Source of the DNA: Cheiracanthium punctorium
Taxonomy: Eukaryota; Arthropoda; Arachnida; Araneae; Cheiracanthiidae
Length of the DNA stretch: 64,000 nucleotides
Assembly: GCA_038373885.1 (NCBI GenBank)
Contig: JAWZYV010002491.1
Coordinates: 496,001 to 560,000, forward strand
Reading direction: 5' to 3'
The notes under the pieces are model-generated. The model ran no database searches and had not been told where the DNA came from. It saw only the letters and a list, made by a program, of their open reading frames with translations. This document shows, piece after piece, positions 1-11,315 of this stretch. A program made the translations under genes and the position numbers. Within the stretch, counting starts at the first letter, position 1, and every line of letters starts with the position of its first letter.

Positions 1-475
1 CAAACACCAAAAAAAGAACTCACGCATCGAATTCAAATTCAGCTCATTATAAAACTTCGGTTTACCGAATACAGTTAAATAGCCTAAACCAATCAGAAAA
101 TTCCCTTTTCAAACATCCTGGTATCGTTTAATGAACCCACCGAGCGTTTTTTCATCAAACTACAGCACCAGTTAACAACTCAACTCCAAACACAGGTTGC
201 AACAGATATCTGAAAGCAGCGCTATCGTAAACAAACTGTCCAACAAACTTCAAATTTGGCGACAGATCGGCACTTGGCGAGGACACCTGCTAACGAAATT
301 TCCCCCCAAATATGGAAATTCTTCAAAATAAAATGCAATTATACGACGAAATTGATTTCAAAATCGAGACAAACGGCAACACGAGGGGAGTTTTAGTTTT
401 ATTTACATCTAATTAACATTAGTAATTCCATTAACTAATTAATTAGCCTTAAAAATAAATTTTAATATAATTAAG
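1..475. repeat. Family A element fragment (left window edge)
   Basis: Bases ~305-375 match the family A body seen at ~13300-13385 (the stretch around 'gaaattgatttcaaaatc'). Bases ~375-470 match, reverse-complemented, ~13530-13630 (the 'aattagttaatggaatta' stretch). The copy looks like a deletion derivative, because two segments separated in the 12652-13898 copy are joined here. Neither terminus is seen. The first ~300 bases hold nothing I recognise. Confidence 0.5.
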
Positions 476-477
476 AG

Positions 478-2068
478 CCGTTGCAGGAGCAAATCAGGCA
501 GGCCAATGGAAAAATGTTCCCATCACCATCTCAGAATTTCATGATTTTCTTTTATTGTGTTGCCTTACTCAAGTAAAGAACAAATCTGAAATATTTTTGA
601 TTTACCTCTTTTAGTTTTGGAGTTATATGGGGTCAAAGTACCCCAGAGGAGAAACGTCGAATTAATTTAGGGCCATTTTTGCCACATTATTGTCTCGACT
701 GTGACTGGCTCATAGGTGCTTCAGAGAATTTTTTAATTTTATCCTATAATATACCTTGTATATTAACATCTCAAATTGAAAATTCATTCGAAAATTGCCA
801 GAGCCCCAAATTAGGGCCCCCCAAAATACCCCCAATTTCATAAAAAATACAGTTTTAAGAATGCTCTAAATCTTGGCTCTGACGCGATACAGAAAAAATT
901 TTTGCACAGTGCAGTTATATATCTTCATATAAAGGCCCCCAGCCCCCCCCCCGGTATGGGGCCCCAAACATGGTCCTTAGCGCTAATTTACGCAATTTCG
1001 AAGCATTCGTACAGCTGAAACCGACTTCCCACAGGAGAACTATTGACATGGAGATGTAGTATCAACATAGTAGTTTGATATTATGAAAAAACATTTCTTG
1101 AAGGTACAACTGTTTCCAAGAAAAATCCCAAAAAGGACCTCCCTATTTGGGACATTCCACTGGCACGCATGGGGGCATTTCGGCGTTACTTTTAGAAGTT
1201 TAATCGACAGTAGCAATATTGAAAATTAACCTATTCTTCATATATCTCAAATATATCCTTCATATATCACAAATAGTTATTTTACAGGGGCACAGATAAG
1301 AATTACATTAAGCTGTATGGGGATCTCTGTAACTACTGAACCGATCCGAAAATTTTTTTCACTGATGGAAAGCTCCACTATTCCTGAGTAATATAGGCTA
1401 CCTTTCAGCTGCAGCATAACTAGTTCTTGCTCAAAAGAAGGTCCCCAAGCCCCCTCCCCTTTTCAAGTTAACTATAACAACTCTAACAACTAACAGGGAC
1501 ACTCAAAAATTCTAGCACATGACGATATATGGACATCTCTGTAACCACTGAATCGATTCCAAAGATCTTTTCACTGAAAGCTACACTATTCCTGAGTAAA
1601 ATAGGCTAAAATCAATGGATGTAGCATAATTTACAGAAACACTCAAAATAATTCGTAAACATTGCAGTAACTGTCTCCATTCGCCAATCAAATTTATTCA
1701 AATTTTTGAACAGTGCAATTATATATCTTCATATAAAGTGAATCCAATGTTAAATATTTTTGAAAGCTCAAAGCTTTGCGGCCTCTACCTTCCAGAAATT
1801 TTAAGAGGCATCGCAAGAGCAAATCAGGTAAAAAAAGAAAAGTTTCAATCCCCATCTCAGAATCTCATGAATCTTTTTTTTTTCTTGTGTTGCCTTACCT
1901 AAGGAAAGAATACATCTGAAATATTTTTGATTTAGCTCTTTTAGTTTTGGAGTTATTGGGGGGTCAAAGTACCCCAGAGGACTGACAAATTTAGGGCCAT
2001 TTTTGCCATTTTACTCTCTCGACTGTGATTTGCTCCGAGATGCTTCAGAGATTTTTTTTTTAATCTGA
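478..2068 (+). repeat. Foldback (FB1) element, left part
   Basis: One complete arm (~478-1690) is followed by the start of a second direct arm (~1796-2068), which resumes at 4814 after an inserted transposon. The arm is recognised by 'gttttggagttat' and 'tcaaagtaccccagagg' near its start, 'ccccaaacatggtcc' in its middle and two diverged ~140-bp internal modules, each with 'atctctgtaac' and 'actattcctgagta'. The same arm recurs inverted at ~5240-6033 and at 52254-54545. No ORF is seen in the arm itself. Confidence 0.75.
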
Positions 2069-2071
2069 TAA

Positions 2072-4810
2072 CACAGGCCTGCGATGAAAAAAATACAAGG
2101 GAACTGAAAGCTGAACTTATTATATTTTTTTATGCTGATTTCAAAATAGTAATAAAAATTTCTATCAGGTCACTTTTTTTTTTGAAAAATTCGATTTTAT
2201 TTCGATTTTTATCAACATTTACCATAAAAAAGGTTTCGGGTTGAATTTCTTTGCTCCCTGCCTGACCATAGATTTATATTGGGCCATTTTATTTATTTGT
2301 GATTGACTATCATTCTACCATGGTGAAACTGAAACCTACAGAATAACCCTATGTGATCCCCCCCCACACACACACCTTCGCCATCCCCCCCTTTACGTCT
2401 CGGTACCTCTATAACCAATAGTGTCGCGCAAATCCTTATCTCAGATCTTCCTGTTGGTTCGCTGACCTCTTAGGAGTGTAGTCTTATATAGTATCACGCA
2501 TTATCTGACATAGTGACGAGTGGACATCACAGAAATAATTTTAACATTTGCTTTTCTCTGTAATTTTCGTGAAGCATGGCTTCGAGTTCGAGACGTTGTG
2601 AAAATTTGCCAGATGACTTTTGTTATATATGCGGTGAATATAGTGTTATCAAAAACCATATGAGGAGCATTACCGATTATGTTAGGCAACTTTATCTTGC
2701 GTATTTTGGCATGAAACTCGGAAACCAGGACAAATCGTGGGCTCCTCATAAAGTTTGTGTGAAGTGTCTCAATGATCTGCGAAACTGGTTGAAAGAGAAG
2801 AAGCCTGCTTTACGCTTTGGAATTCCTATGACATGGAGGGAACCAAAAATCACTATGATGATTGCTACTTTTGTTCCTGCCATGTTCGTGGGTTTAACCG
2901 GAAAAATTACAAGCTAATTTTCTATCCTGATAACATTCCATCGGCCATTCGACCCGTTCCTCATGGACCCGGTGTACCAGTGCATTTGCCTCCGACTGAA
3001 TTGCCAGTCATCTCTTCAGGGTCTTCAGACCCAGAACACCTAGAAGTTACTGGCTCTGATACTGAATATAAGCCCTCTGGAGGTGATTCCCCTCAGCTTT
3101 TTTCTCAGGTTGAACTTAATGATCTCACTCGAGATCTGGGCCTTTCAAAAGAGGCCGCTGAATTGTTGGGCTCCAGATTAAAAGAAAAAAACTTATTGGC
3201 CAAGGGAACCTCTTTTTATTGGTACAGCAATAGAGAAAAGGAATTTGTTAAGTACTTTGAGGAAGAAGAAAATCTGGTGTATTGTTCTGATGTTCCTGGA
3301 TTGATGACCAACTTCAATATCACTTACAATAAAGATGAATGGAGATTGTTTATAGATTCCTCGTAAAGGTGCCTTAAAGCTGTCCTTCTTACGAAACCAG
3401 TATGCATCTTTACCAGTTGGACACTCGGTGCATTTAAAAGAATGCTACGAAAACCTGTCTCTCGTCCTCACCAAAATAAAATATGCCGACCATTTGCGGG
3501 GATTTGAAAGTATCTCTATGCTACTTGGTCAACAAGGCGGTTATACAAAGTGCCCATGTTTTATTTGCGAGTGGGACAGTCATGATTAGAGTCAACATTG
3601 GGTCAAGAAAGAATGGCCAAAAAGACAAAAACTTGAACAAGGCATGAAGAATGTTATCAAAAACAGCCTAGTTGACCTAGAAAAAGTATTCTTACCCCCT
3701 CTCCATATTAAGTTAGGTGTAATGAAGCAGTTTGTTAAACCAATTCCAAAATATGGCGAATGTTTCAAATACCTGTGAAAAAAGTTTCCATATTTATCCG
3801 AAGACAAGTTGAAGGAGGGAATCTTTGTTGGTCCAGATATCCGCAAACTTATGAAGATAAAGAATTTGAGACTAGCATGTCAATAAAAGAAAAAAACAGC
3901 TTGTGTTGCCTTCAAAGATATCGCTAGCAAATTTCTGGGTAATTAGAAGCATCCTGACCACAAAACAACTGTAATGAATATGCTGGACAAATTTCACGCA
4001 TTGGGTTGCTCCATGAGTCTCAAAATGCATTTCCTTCACTCACATGGACTTCTTTCCTGAAAATTTGGGATCAGTCAGCGAAAAACTGGATGAAAGGTTC
4101 CACCAAGACATTAAAGATATGGACGTAAATATCAAGGAAGTTGGGACAAGAATATGCTCGCTGACTATTGTTGGATGTTAACACGAGATAGGCCTGATAT
4201 TAAACATAAACGAAAAGAGTACGTACTTAAATAGAAACATTTTTTTATTTGTTTTGTTCTTTGCTCAGTTTAAAAATTGCTTCAAATTGCAATATTGATA
4301 TACATACATTTGCTCCTCTTGGTCAATATCTCTTAATATTATCAGTAAGATACTTTGATAAAAACAGATTAAAATAGTATACTGGTGATTCTTTTTCTAG
4401 AAGCTGTACCATAATTTGATTTTAAATGTTTAAAATCAGGGTAACTTTCTGTTCTCTCAACCAGAGTCGACTCGTGCGATCTGGCAGTAGTGGTTTTCAT
4501 CCATTTAAACCAATAAAAAACTAATAATAACATGAAATGATGAAAAATCATTTTGCCTCACCAAAAATAGATTATGTTACTTAGATTTAAATGGATAAAA
4601 ACTAGTGCTACTTTATAGTACATGCAAAATTGTTCGTGAGAATTCTCTGTTAAATAGGATTTTACAAAAATATCGATACTGATGTAACAAAAAATCCTGA
4701 TGTGATGGGAAAAAAATGAAGTCATTTTCGAAATCAGCACACCAAATAATATAAAAATAAGCAAACACATGTTTTGTATTTTTCAAAAACTTCAATTTCA
4801 CAGGCCTGTG
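2072..4810 (+). mobile_element. DNA transposon, TIR CACAGGCCTG, 3-bp TSD, decayed ORF
   Basis: The left end reads CACAGGCCTGCG and the right end, read inward, CACAGGCCTGTG; both then show a similar 'tgaaaaa(a)atacaa' stretch. TAA at 2069-2071 and at 4811-4813 is a 3-bp target duplication. Removing the element restores the foldback repeat ('...ctgataatatacctt...' as in the copy at 740-765). The element is 2739 bp and carries one decayed ORF (2576-~4225). CAC termini with a 3-bp TSD fit CACTA-type (CMC) elements. The superfamily assignment is inference; the boundaries and TSD are read directly. Confidence 0.8.
2576..4225 (+). pseudogene. Decayed transposon ORF, cysteine-rich, arthropod type
   Basis: The frame starts at ATG 2576. 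Its first ~90 codons carry an N-terminal cysteine module (CYIC, then CVKC about 47 residues later). A one-base frameshift near 2848 moves the frame, which continues as NHYDDCYFC and runs to a TAA at 3364. After that stop, recognisable coding continues with more stops: SISMLLGQQGGYTK, then a CPCFICEWD cluster near 3550-3580, LPPLHIKLGVMKQFVK near 3700, and MLDKFHALGCSMSLK near 3980. From memory this matches a multicopy arthropod 'uncharacterized' protein family of transposon origin. The C-x-C-x2-C cluster recalls CMC-type DDE transposases, but I could not assign catalytic residues. With at least one frameshift and several stops, this copy is dead. Confidence 0.75.
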
Positions 4811-4813
4811 TAA

Positions 4814-6033
4814 TATACCTTGAATATTAACATCTAAAACTGGAAATTCATTTGAAAATAGGCAGAGCCCCCAAATAATTCCCCCGCTCCAATATCCAAA
4901 ATTTCATAAAAAAAATACAGTTTTAAAGAATGCTTTAAATCTTGGATCTGACGTGATACAGAAAAAAAAAAATTCCCGGGCCCCTCGATATGGGGCCCCA
5001 AACATGGTCCTTAGCGCTAATTTATGCAGTTTCGAAGCAAAGGTACAGCTGGCTCTGACTTCGCCCATTAGAACTATTGGCACGGAGTTGTAGTTTCAAC
5101 ATAGTAGTTTCATATTATGAAAAGATATATTTTTTTTATTACTGTGTTAAATTTTTCTTGAAAATGGGGAGGGTTTGAAAAAATGCACCGGGAGGCCCTG
5201 GGGCCCTTCAAAACTTTTTAACATTGGATTCACTTCATATGAAGATATATAATTGCACTTTTCAAAAATTTGAATGGAGTTTAATAAAATCTGAATAAAA
5301 TTTGAATAAATTTGTGTGGCGAATGGAGACAGTTACGGCTATGTTTAAGAATTATTTTGAGTGTTCTTGTAAATTATGCTGCATGCATGAATTTTAGCCT
5401 ATGTTATTCAGGAATAGTTTAGCTTTCAGTGAAAAGATCTTTAGAATCGATTCAGTAGTTACTGAGATGTTCATATAGCGTCATGTGCTAGAATTTTTGA
5501 GTGTCCCTGTAAAAGAACTAGTTATGCTGCAGCTGACAGGCTGAATGCTCAGGCTATATTACTCAGGAATAGTGCAGATTTCCATCAGTGAAAAAAATTT
5601 TCGGATCGGTTCAGTAGTTACAGAGATCCCCCAGGAACAGTGCAGCTTTCCATCAGTGAAAAAAATTTTCGGATCGGTTAGTACAGAGATCCCCATACAG
5701 CGTAATATAATTCTTATCTGTGCCCCAGTAAAATAACTATTTGTGATATATGGAGGATATATTTGAGATATATGAAGAATAAGTTAATATTCAATATTGC
5801 CACTGTCGATTAAACTTCTAAAAATAACGCCGAAATGCCCCCATGCGTGCCAGTGGAATGTCCCAAATAGGGAGGTACTTTTTGGGATTTTTCTTGGAAA
5901 GAGTTGCACTTTCAAGAAATGTTTTTTCATAATATGAAACTACTATGTTGATACTACATCTCCATGTCAATAGTTCTCCTGTGGGAAGTCGGCTTCAGCT
6001 GTACCAATGCTTCGAAATTGCGTAAATTAGCGG
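4814..6033. repeat. Foldback (FB1) element, right part with inverted arm
   Basis: Bases 4814-5130 continue the second direct arm broken at 2068 (match to ~757-1090). Bases ~5200-6033 are the arm in reverse orientation (match to ~1730-970), giving the foldback. A local duplication of ~65 bp is visible (5563-5630 against 5632-5694, each with 'ccatcagtgaaaaaaattt'). The arm stops abruptly at ~6033 within 'cgtaaattagcg', so this end is truncated. The small open frame at 5545-5736 is repeat sequence, not a gene. Confidence 0.7.
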
Positions 6034-6211
6034 TTGCCAAGCCCCAGCGACTGTGCCGACCATTTTGCAAGATCAGCAAAGTCAAAGTATTTTAACACAT
6101 TAAAATTGCACATATATTCCACTTACAAAAACATTAAAACAAAATACAACGTGCATACTTAACTTAAAGAACGTCTGTAAATTCAGTAACAGGCAATTTA
6201 AAATGAGCAGA
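6034..6211. other. No gene seen
   Basis: Short AT-rich stretch between the truncated foldback arm and the minisatellite. Nothing recognisable. Confidence 0.6.
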
Positions 6212-6498
6212 CAGTGGACCGTTTTTGACTAAAAAAACCTCAGTGGATTCAGCAACCTAGTTGTACAGCTATGTAAACTAGGCAACCAGTGGACCGTTTT
6301 TGACTAAAAAAACCTCAGTGGATTCAGCAACCTAGTTGTACAGCTATGTAAACTACGCAACCAGTGGACCGTTTTTAACTAAAAAAACAACAGTGAACTA
6401 AGCTACCTAGTTGTACAGCTAATGTATACTGGGCAAACACTGGCCCGTTTTCAACTCAAAAAAACATCGGTGGATTAAACAACCTAGTTATATTCCTC
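6212..6498 (+). repeat. Minisatellite, ~75-bp unit, about 3.8 copies
   Basis: Units start with 'cagtggaccgtttttgact' and end with 'cctagttgtacagctatgta'. Units 1 and 2 are nearly identical, unit 3 is diverged and unit 4 is diverged and truncated. This gradient is typical of a short tandem array growing at one end. Confidence 0.9.
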
Positions 6499-6924
6499 TT
6501 ATAAAGTCAGTATGATTAGAATAGCACGTAATATAGCACTTACGAAAACATAAACACTTCAAATATCAATTTAAAATTCACATTAAAAACCTTAAACATC
6601 GAAAGATTCGTTAAAAAAGAACACTTACCTCTATTTTTTTGGTAAATAACCGCTCAGAAATGTCCCCAACACCCACCGGCTTATAACGTACTATATTTCT
6701 AACAAACACCCACAAATTCTTTTCTTATATTAACATAACACATTTCATTCCCTTCCATCAATAACGCAAACAATTTCAAATTCCCAAACCTGACGAAACA
6801 CGTATTCTTTATGGTTGCCAGTCACAACTACCACCGACTGTTGGCGGTGCATCGCTCACTCTCGCGTCAGATTGTTCGCCAATGATTTGTAAAGCAAAAC
6901 ATTGATATGTAAACAAAACACCGT
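6499..6924. other. AT-rich spacer, no gene seen
   Basis: No ORF and no repeat pairing recognised apart from a modest GC-richer patch near 6815-6880. Confidence 0.5.
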
Positions 6925-7641
6925 ATATGGAATATAGTCTTAAAATACAATTATACTACGAAATTGATTTCAAAATCAGTCGTTTGTCTCGATTTTGGCC
7001 AGTATTGCCCAACATGAGTGTCGCGATATTCAAAGTTTTAAAACGTGTTCTGCTGTTAAGTTTATATCATGTTTATTTCCCTATTAGTATTTCTCTAAAT
7101 CACTTATAATATTATTTTAATTTTGATGCATCCCATGGAAAAATAAAAGAAACAAATAACGCATAGGCCACTTATCAATCTGGATAGAAAACGGCGTGAT
7201 AACACCCTAACAGGTAACTGTCGGCCCGACTGAGAGTGGCCGAGTGGTTATGACGCGAGCCTTCCAACCCAAAGGTCCCGGGTTCTATTCTAGCCGTGGA
7301 ATCTTGATGGAAACAGGTTAAATTAAATTGAAATTTCGGCGTAGAGGGGAAAATGCGTGGCAAAATAAAATATGTGGGGCGAGTTCGCCGAGCGGGGCCC
7401 CGTGTAATTAGGAATTTTTTTTTAGGAAATTTTTTAAGCTTGAAATTAAGCTTGCTATGTCAAGCTTGATTCAAGCTTGAAATGTCAAGCTTAATTCAAG
7501 CTGGGCAAGTGTAAACTAGAACACTTGATTCAAGCTTGCATTAAACTTACACGCTTGAAATTTTCAAGCTTAATTCAAGTTTACAGACTTGATAAATCAA
7601 GCTTGCTGCAAGTTTGATGCAAGTTTGCTGTGCTGTCTCGG
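6925..7641 (+). repeat. Family A element copy (A3), partial
   Basis: This matches A1 (11370-11893) and, inverted, A2 (13385-12652). In order it contains the 'gatttcaaaatcagtcgttt' body, a tRNA-like module (7232-7306; A-box-like TGGCCGAGTGG, B-box-like GGTTCTATTC), and a zone crowded with AAGCTTGA motifs in both orientations (7431-7620). It ends with CTGTGCTGTCTCGG, a mutated form of the CTGTCTGGG terminus. The left end is not intact. Confidence 0.75.
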
Positions 7642-7654
7642 TACATTGCCGTCA

Positions 7655-8320
7655 GTTAATAGTTACTGGAATACCAATGCCTGAAAAATGCATATGCGTC
7701 AGTGCATTGCCAGTAATGGTGAAATTCCTGTCGCACCTAAGTGTATAAAACATGCACAACATAGTTAACGGTGTGGTACTGTTTAAAATGTAGCGGGCCA
7801 GAAATTTTTAGCGGTAATGGGCCAGTAAATATTTCGTAGTGTTAGCATAAAATTTCGTTATTTTAATGAAATAATATTGTTTCACATTCATACTGTGTAG
7901 AAGTGTTAGGAGATATAAGATCCGGGCACCCAAAGGCAGGGTCACTGCTAAGATAGTTTGGGGGGGGGTGTAACAGTAGAATTTCGTATTGTGCTTTCAA
8001 ATATTTCAGTAATAAAAACTAAAATAATACAAACGAGTTCAGTATGCTATAGACATGTTTACTACACCGGCAGTGAAATCCCCACTCTTTATATGACAGT
8101 ATATAACCCCCACTATGTACAGAATTATGAATTTTATTCTTAAAATTTTTACTATTTATTTTAATTTTTTACAATTTTGCTAAACTTTTCCTGAAAAACA
8201 TATTTGGATACTTTTTTCTACGTTAAGCACTTTTTAAAATCTACCGCATGGGGTTGCAGAAATGTGTTAAAGAGTATTGCACTAAGACCAGTCAGGGTTT
8301 AATTTGCATGAGAGCTCAGC
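7655..8320 (+). repeat. Family D fragment
   Basis: Aligns in reverse complement with ~36545-35930. Shared stretches include 'gaaaaatgcatatgcg', 'gtggtactgtttaaaatgta' and 'aggcagggtc'. It abuts the end of the family A copy. The termini are not recognisable here. Confidence 0.7.
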
Positions 8321-9730
8321 TCCTGGTACTCCTTTTTCAGAGAATTTTAGATTATATTAAAATTTTTAACAGCCTAGATAATTCCTTCTGACATTTTTTT
8401 ATTATATTAAATACAGCAGTGATAAAACAGAAGATTACTTAATTTTTAAATATAAATAAAATATTTAAAAAAAATCTTGGGGAGGAAGGGGGGTTCGGGA
8501 TTCATTTTTACCCTCCCGACTCTGCTGGTTAGAAGTGTCCTGATTTTCGGTTCAGGAAAAAAAGTCACTTTACTTTTACGTGTATTCATGGAAAGTGGAA
8601 TGAAAAATCGGTGTCCGTATCAGTGAGAAAAAATTGTGGTGTCATTATATGTTTCTTTCCAACGGATCTTTTAATAACTTATTGGAAATTTCAGGGGCGA
8701 CCCGACTCGGTAATGATAGAATAAATACTGTGTAATTATATTCAAACTCCTTACAAACATAAAATAAGAACTTCACTTTCCAAAACAATTGAGAAAAACG
8801 AATATCACAACTTCACACCAAAGGCTGAACTATTTTAATATAATAAAATTTAATATAATAGTTATTACGGCAAATTTTAAGCTGAATAATTAAATAAATA
8901 TATATATATATGCACATAAAATATTTCTGAAACGCGAAGTTAATATTAGTATGTGTGGGGGGGGGAGGTGGATCTCCAGTTAGCTGCTTTGAAAATTGGC
9001 GAGTTTCATTAAAACGGAAGTGGCGCGTTTTCGTGTCCAATGTGTATAGCAACCCATTCTTTTGAAGTTTCTATTTCGTTCCGCAAATCTTGAAACGTTC
9101 AGCGAGAGACCAGGTACATCTGATGAAATACCTATGAAGTGCGCTTTTTAGGATACAGAGTTTTTCTGGTAGTTGTTGTAGAGCTTTCGAGAAGGTTAAT
9201 TGGTATGGACTAGTGAGATTTCTCTATTAGGAGCAATAATAATTATAACAACATTTGCTTCAGCAATGAACTTTCGTCGTAACCCTTTATAAGGCAGTGG
9301 TAAAATACTTACCACCTACGGTCAATTAAATACAGAAGCCAATTGTCATTAGTGAATTTTCTGATTTTTGTTCAGTTATATTGGATGTATATTTTTCCAT
9401 ACATCTAGATTCTAAATAATATTTGGCTTATGATCTTTTCTTTCATTCGCAATTTTAAAGAAAGCTCGTCTAATTACTCGAAAATTGAGCTTAAGAATCA
9501 TCGCTTTTAATTATATATTTTTGCGTTTAATTCCGTGTACAAGCAGCAGGTAGTTTTCCAACTTTGATTTTGTGTATAATTAATGTATTCTCCTGCAAAA
9601 TTTCTATGTTTCTTTAATACTTGTTTCTCCAATTTTCACGTAGGATATTACAGTAGAGGGAAAATATATGAATTAATTCTAAAAAATGAGCCAGAAAAAT
9701 TCCAAGTAATTTCGACTCTCTGCACATACC
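8321..9730. other. AT-rich spacer, no gene seen
   Basis: Only short open frames with no recognisable motif. There is a G run at 8957-8966 and a short (TA)n near 8899. Confidence 0.6.
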
Positions 9731-9734
9731 CTCG

Positions 9735-9960
9735 ACTTTTAAAGGGTTAACATATCCGTCCGAACAGTTGATTGGTTCCGTGCTCATAGCTTCTATCCCA
9801 TTAAGAGTGCTCGTAGCGGCCATCTTCCCCGCCACCTGCGTTCACCCCACTAACACTTGAAAAGAAGAAATAAAAAAGGGAGATCCGAGTAAATATATAT
9901 CTACTCAAGTAGCGGCCATTTTATTCCGAAAAATCGTAGATTTGATTACTATTTATTCTC
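9735..9960 (-). repeat. Family E repeat copy 1
   Basis: Read on the minus strand, it contains 'ggtggcggggaagat', 'gccgctacgagcac' and 'gctatgagcacgg', which recur on the plus strand at ~17355-17475. The adjacent 'tcgtagatttgattac' segment pairs with ~17250. Role unknown. Confidence 0.6.
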
Positions 9961-10276
9961 AACGAATAAGGTGAAGTATAAATAAAATCAAGCAAAAAAG
10001 TCATGGTACATTTTGTTTTTATTTAAAGAACTGTTTTATGGCTTATTTCCACATTACAAATAACATTCTAATTAACATTGTAATTATTAATTATAATAAA
10101 AAATAATATTGTAATTATTAATTGTATTTAGAAGTAATATTCTATTATTAAATATAATTAAAAATAAGAAAGTTCGTAAAATACACACATACATAGTACA
10201 CTGTGGACTTATATTGCATATAAATAACTTTGTTTTTTAACTAACTTTTTATTATTTCTTTTATCTTAATTAGTAT
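9961..10276. other. Very AT-rich spacer
   Basis: Repeated 'aattattaattataat'-like low-complexity sequence; no gene. Confidence 0.6.
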
Positions 10277-10524
10277 ACCCCAGACAGCACATAAACTTAA
10301 ATGAAGCTTTACATTTCTTTCAATTTGGAGTATTAATAAAAGCTTGAAAGTTCAATTCATTTTTAGCTTGCAGCAAGTTTGGAGATTACAAAAAAATGAG
10401 TCAGCAAAAATTTTCCCGCCGAATTTAAGACATTTGAACTGTCAAGCTTGAATACAACTTGATTACTGCTTGATTTGAAAGCCACATCCGCATAACAGAT
10501 AATTTATCATCAGTCATAAATGTA

Positions 10525-11315
10525 CAGGGTGGCCATAATTAAACTGCAAGTGTTCAAGGGGTGCTGGAGAGAAAACTACCAAGAATATTCCAGTGAAATT
10601 CGGTATCTAATGCGTTTCATAATATGCGCAAGTCAAATATGAAAAAATAAAATATCGTCATTTTCACCCGATAGATGTATCGGATGCGCTGTACCGTATT
10701 TCAAAGCTCACCGGTGGCCTATACAACTTCCAAAACCGATAGACAGAGCATAGTGACATTCTAAGAGGCATATAAACAATATAAAACATCATTTACAGTT
10801 TATCAAAATTCCATACAATTCGCTTCAGTAATTAAATTTTTACAGTAACATGTAATCAAAAATTAACGTAAATTAAGATCACAAATTAAAGAATTCATAA
10901 AGACGCTTTGGAAAACAATTAAACCCTTATTTATTCTCATTGACACTCATTGGACCTCTTCTGAATCGTTTCATACGCCGGTATTCTTTCAGAGTAGCTG
11001 AATAATGGCTACCATTCTGATAGAATATCTTCACTAACAATGCACGTTCCTTCTTATTCAGAGTCATGATGGACCATTACTCAGTGTGGTCTTGTTTTTA
11101 CACTGTTCGATGGGCTTAAAATTTGCATATAGGACGTCCATAAGCATTGAAACACGATATAGCGCCATCTATCGGGTGAAAATGGCGATTTTTTAATTGC
11201 ATATTTGACTTGCGCATGTTCTGAAACGTGTAGATACCAAGTTTCACTGAAATATTCCTGGTAGTTTTCTCTCCAGCACCCTTTGAACACTTGCAGTTTA
11301 ATTATGGCCACCCTG
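10525..11315 (-). mobile_element. Mariner-like element, TIR CAGGGTGGCCATAATTAAAC
   Basis: Inverted termini CAGGGTGGCCATAATTAAAC at 10525 and 11315 extend imperfectly for over 150 bp and are flanked by TA (10523-10524, 11316-11317). The empty site exists in this window: the A2 copy near 13435-13445 reads 'aaatgtacttgaccatag' uninterrupted, which is what remains when the element and one TA are removed. It contains a short decayed transposase N-terminus (10927-11067). Confidence 0.88.
10927..11067 (-). pseudogene. Transposase N-terminus remnant, DUF4817-like
   Basis: A 46-codon frame from ATG at 11067 to a TAA at 10927-10929. It begins MTLNKKERALLV and contains KEYRRMKRFRRGPMS. From memory this pattern (ERAxLV, then YRRxKxxRRGPMS) matches the N-terminal helix-turn-helix known as DUF4817, found in arthropod transposon proteins. 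Everything downstream is lost, so it is a remnant carried by a deletion derivative. Confidence 0.65.

Noticed and set aside
6212..6498. CRISPR-like array
   Set aside because: Units are contiguous tandem repeats without unique spacers, in a eukaryotic window.
7232..7306. tRNA gene
   Set aside because: It has A- and B-box-like motifs but no full cloverleaf, and it is repeated inside family A; better read as SINE-derived.
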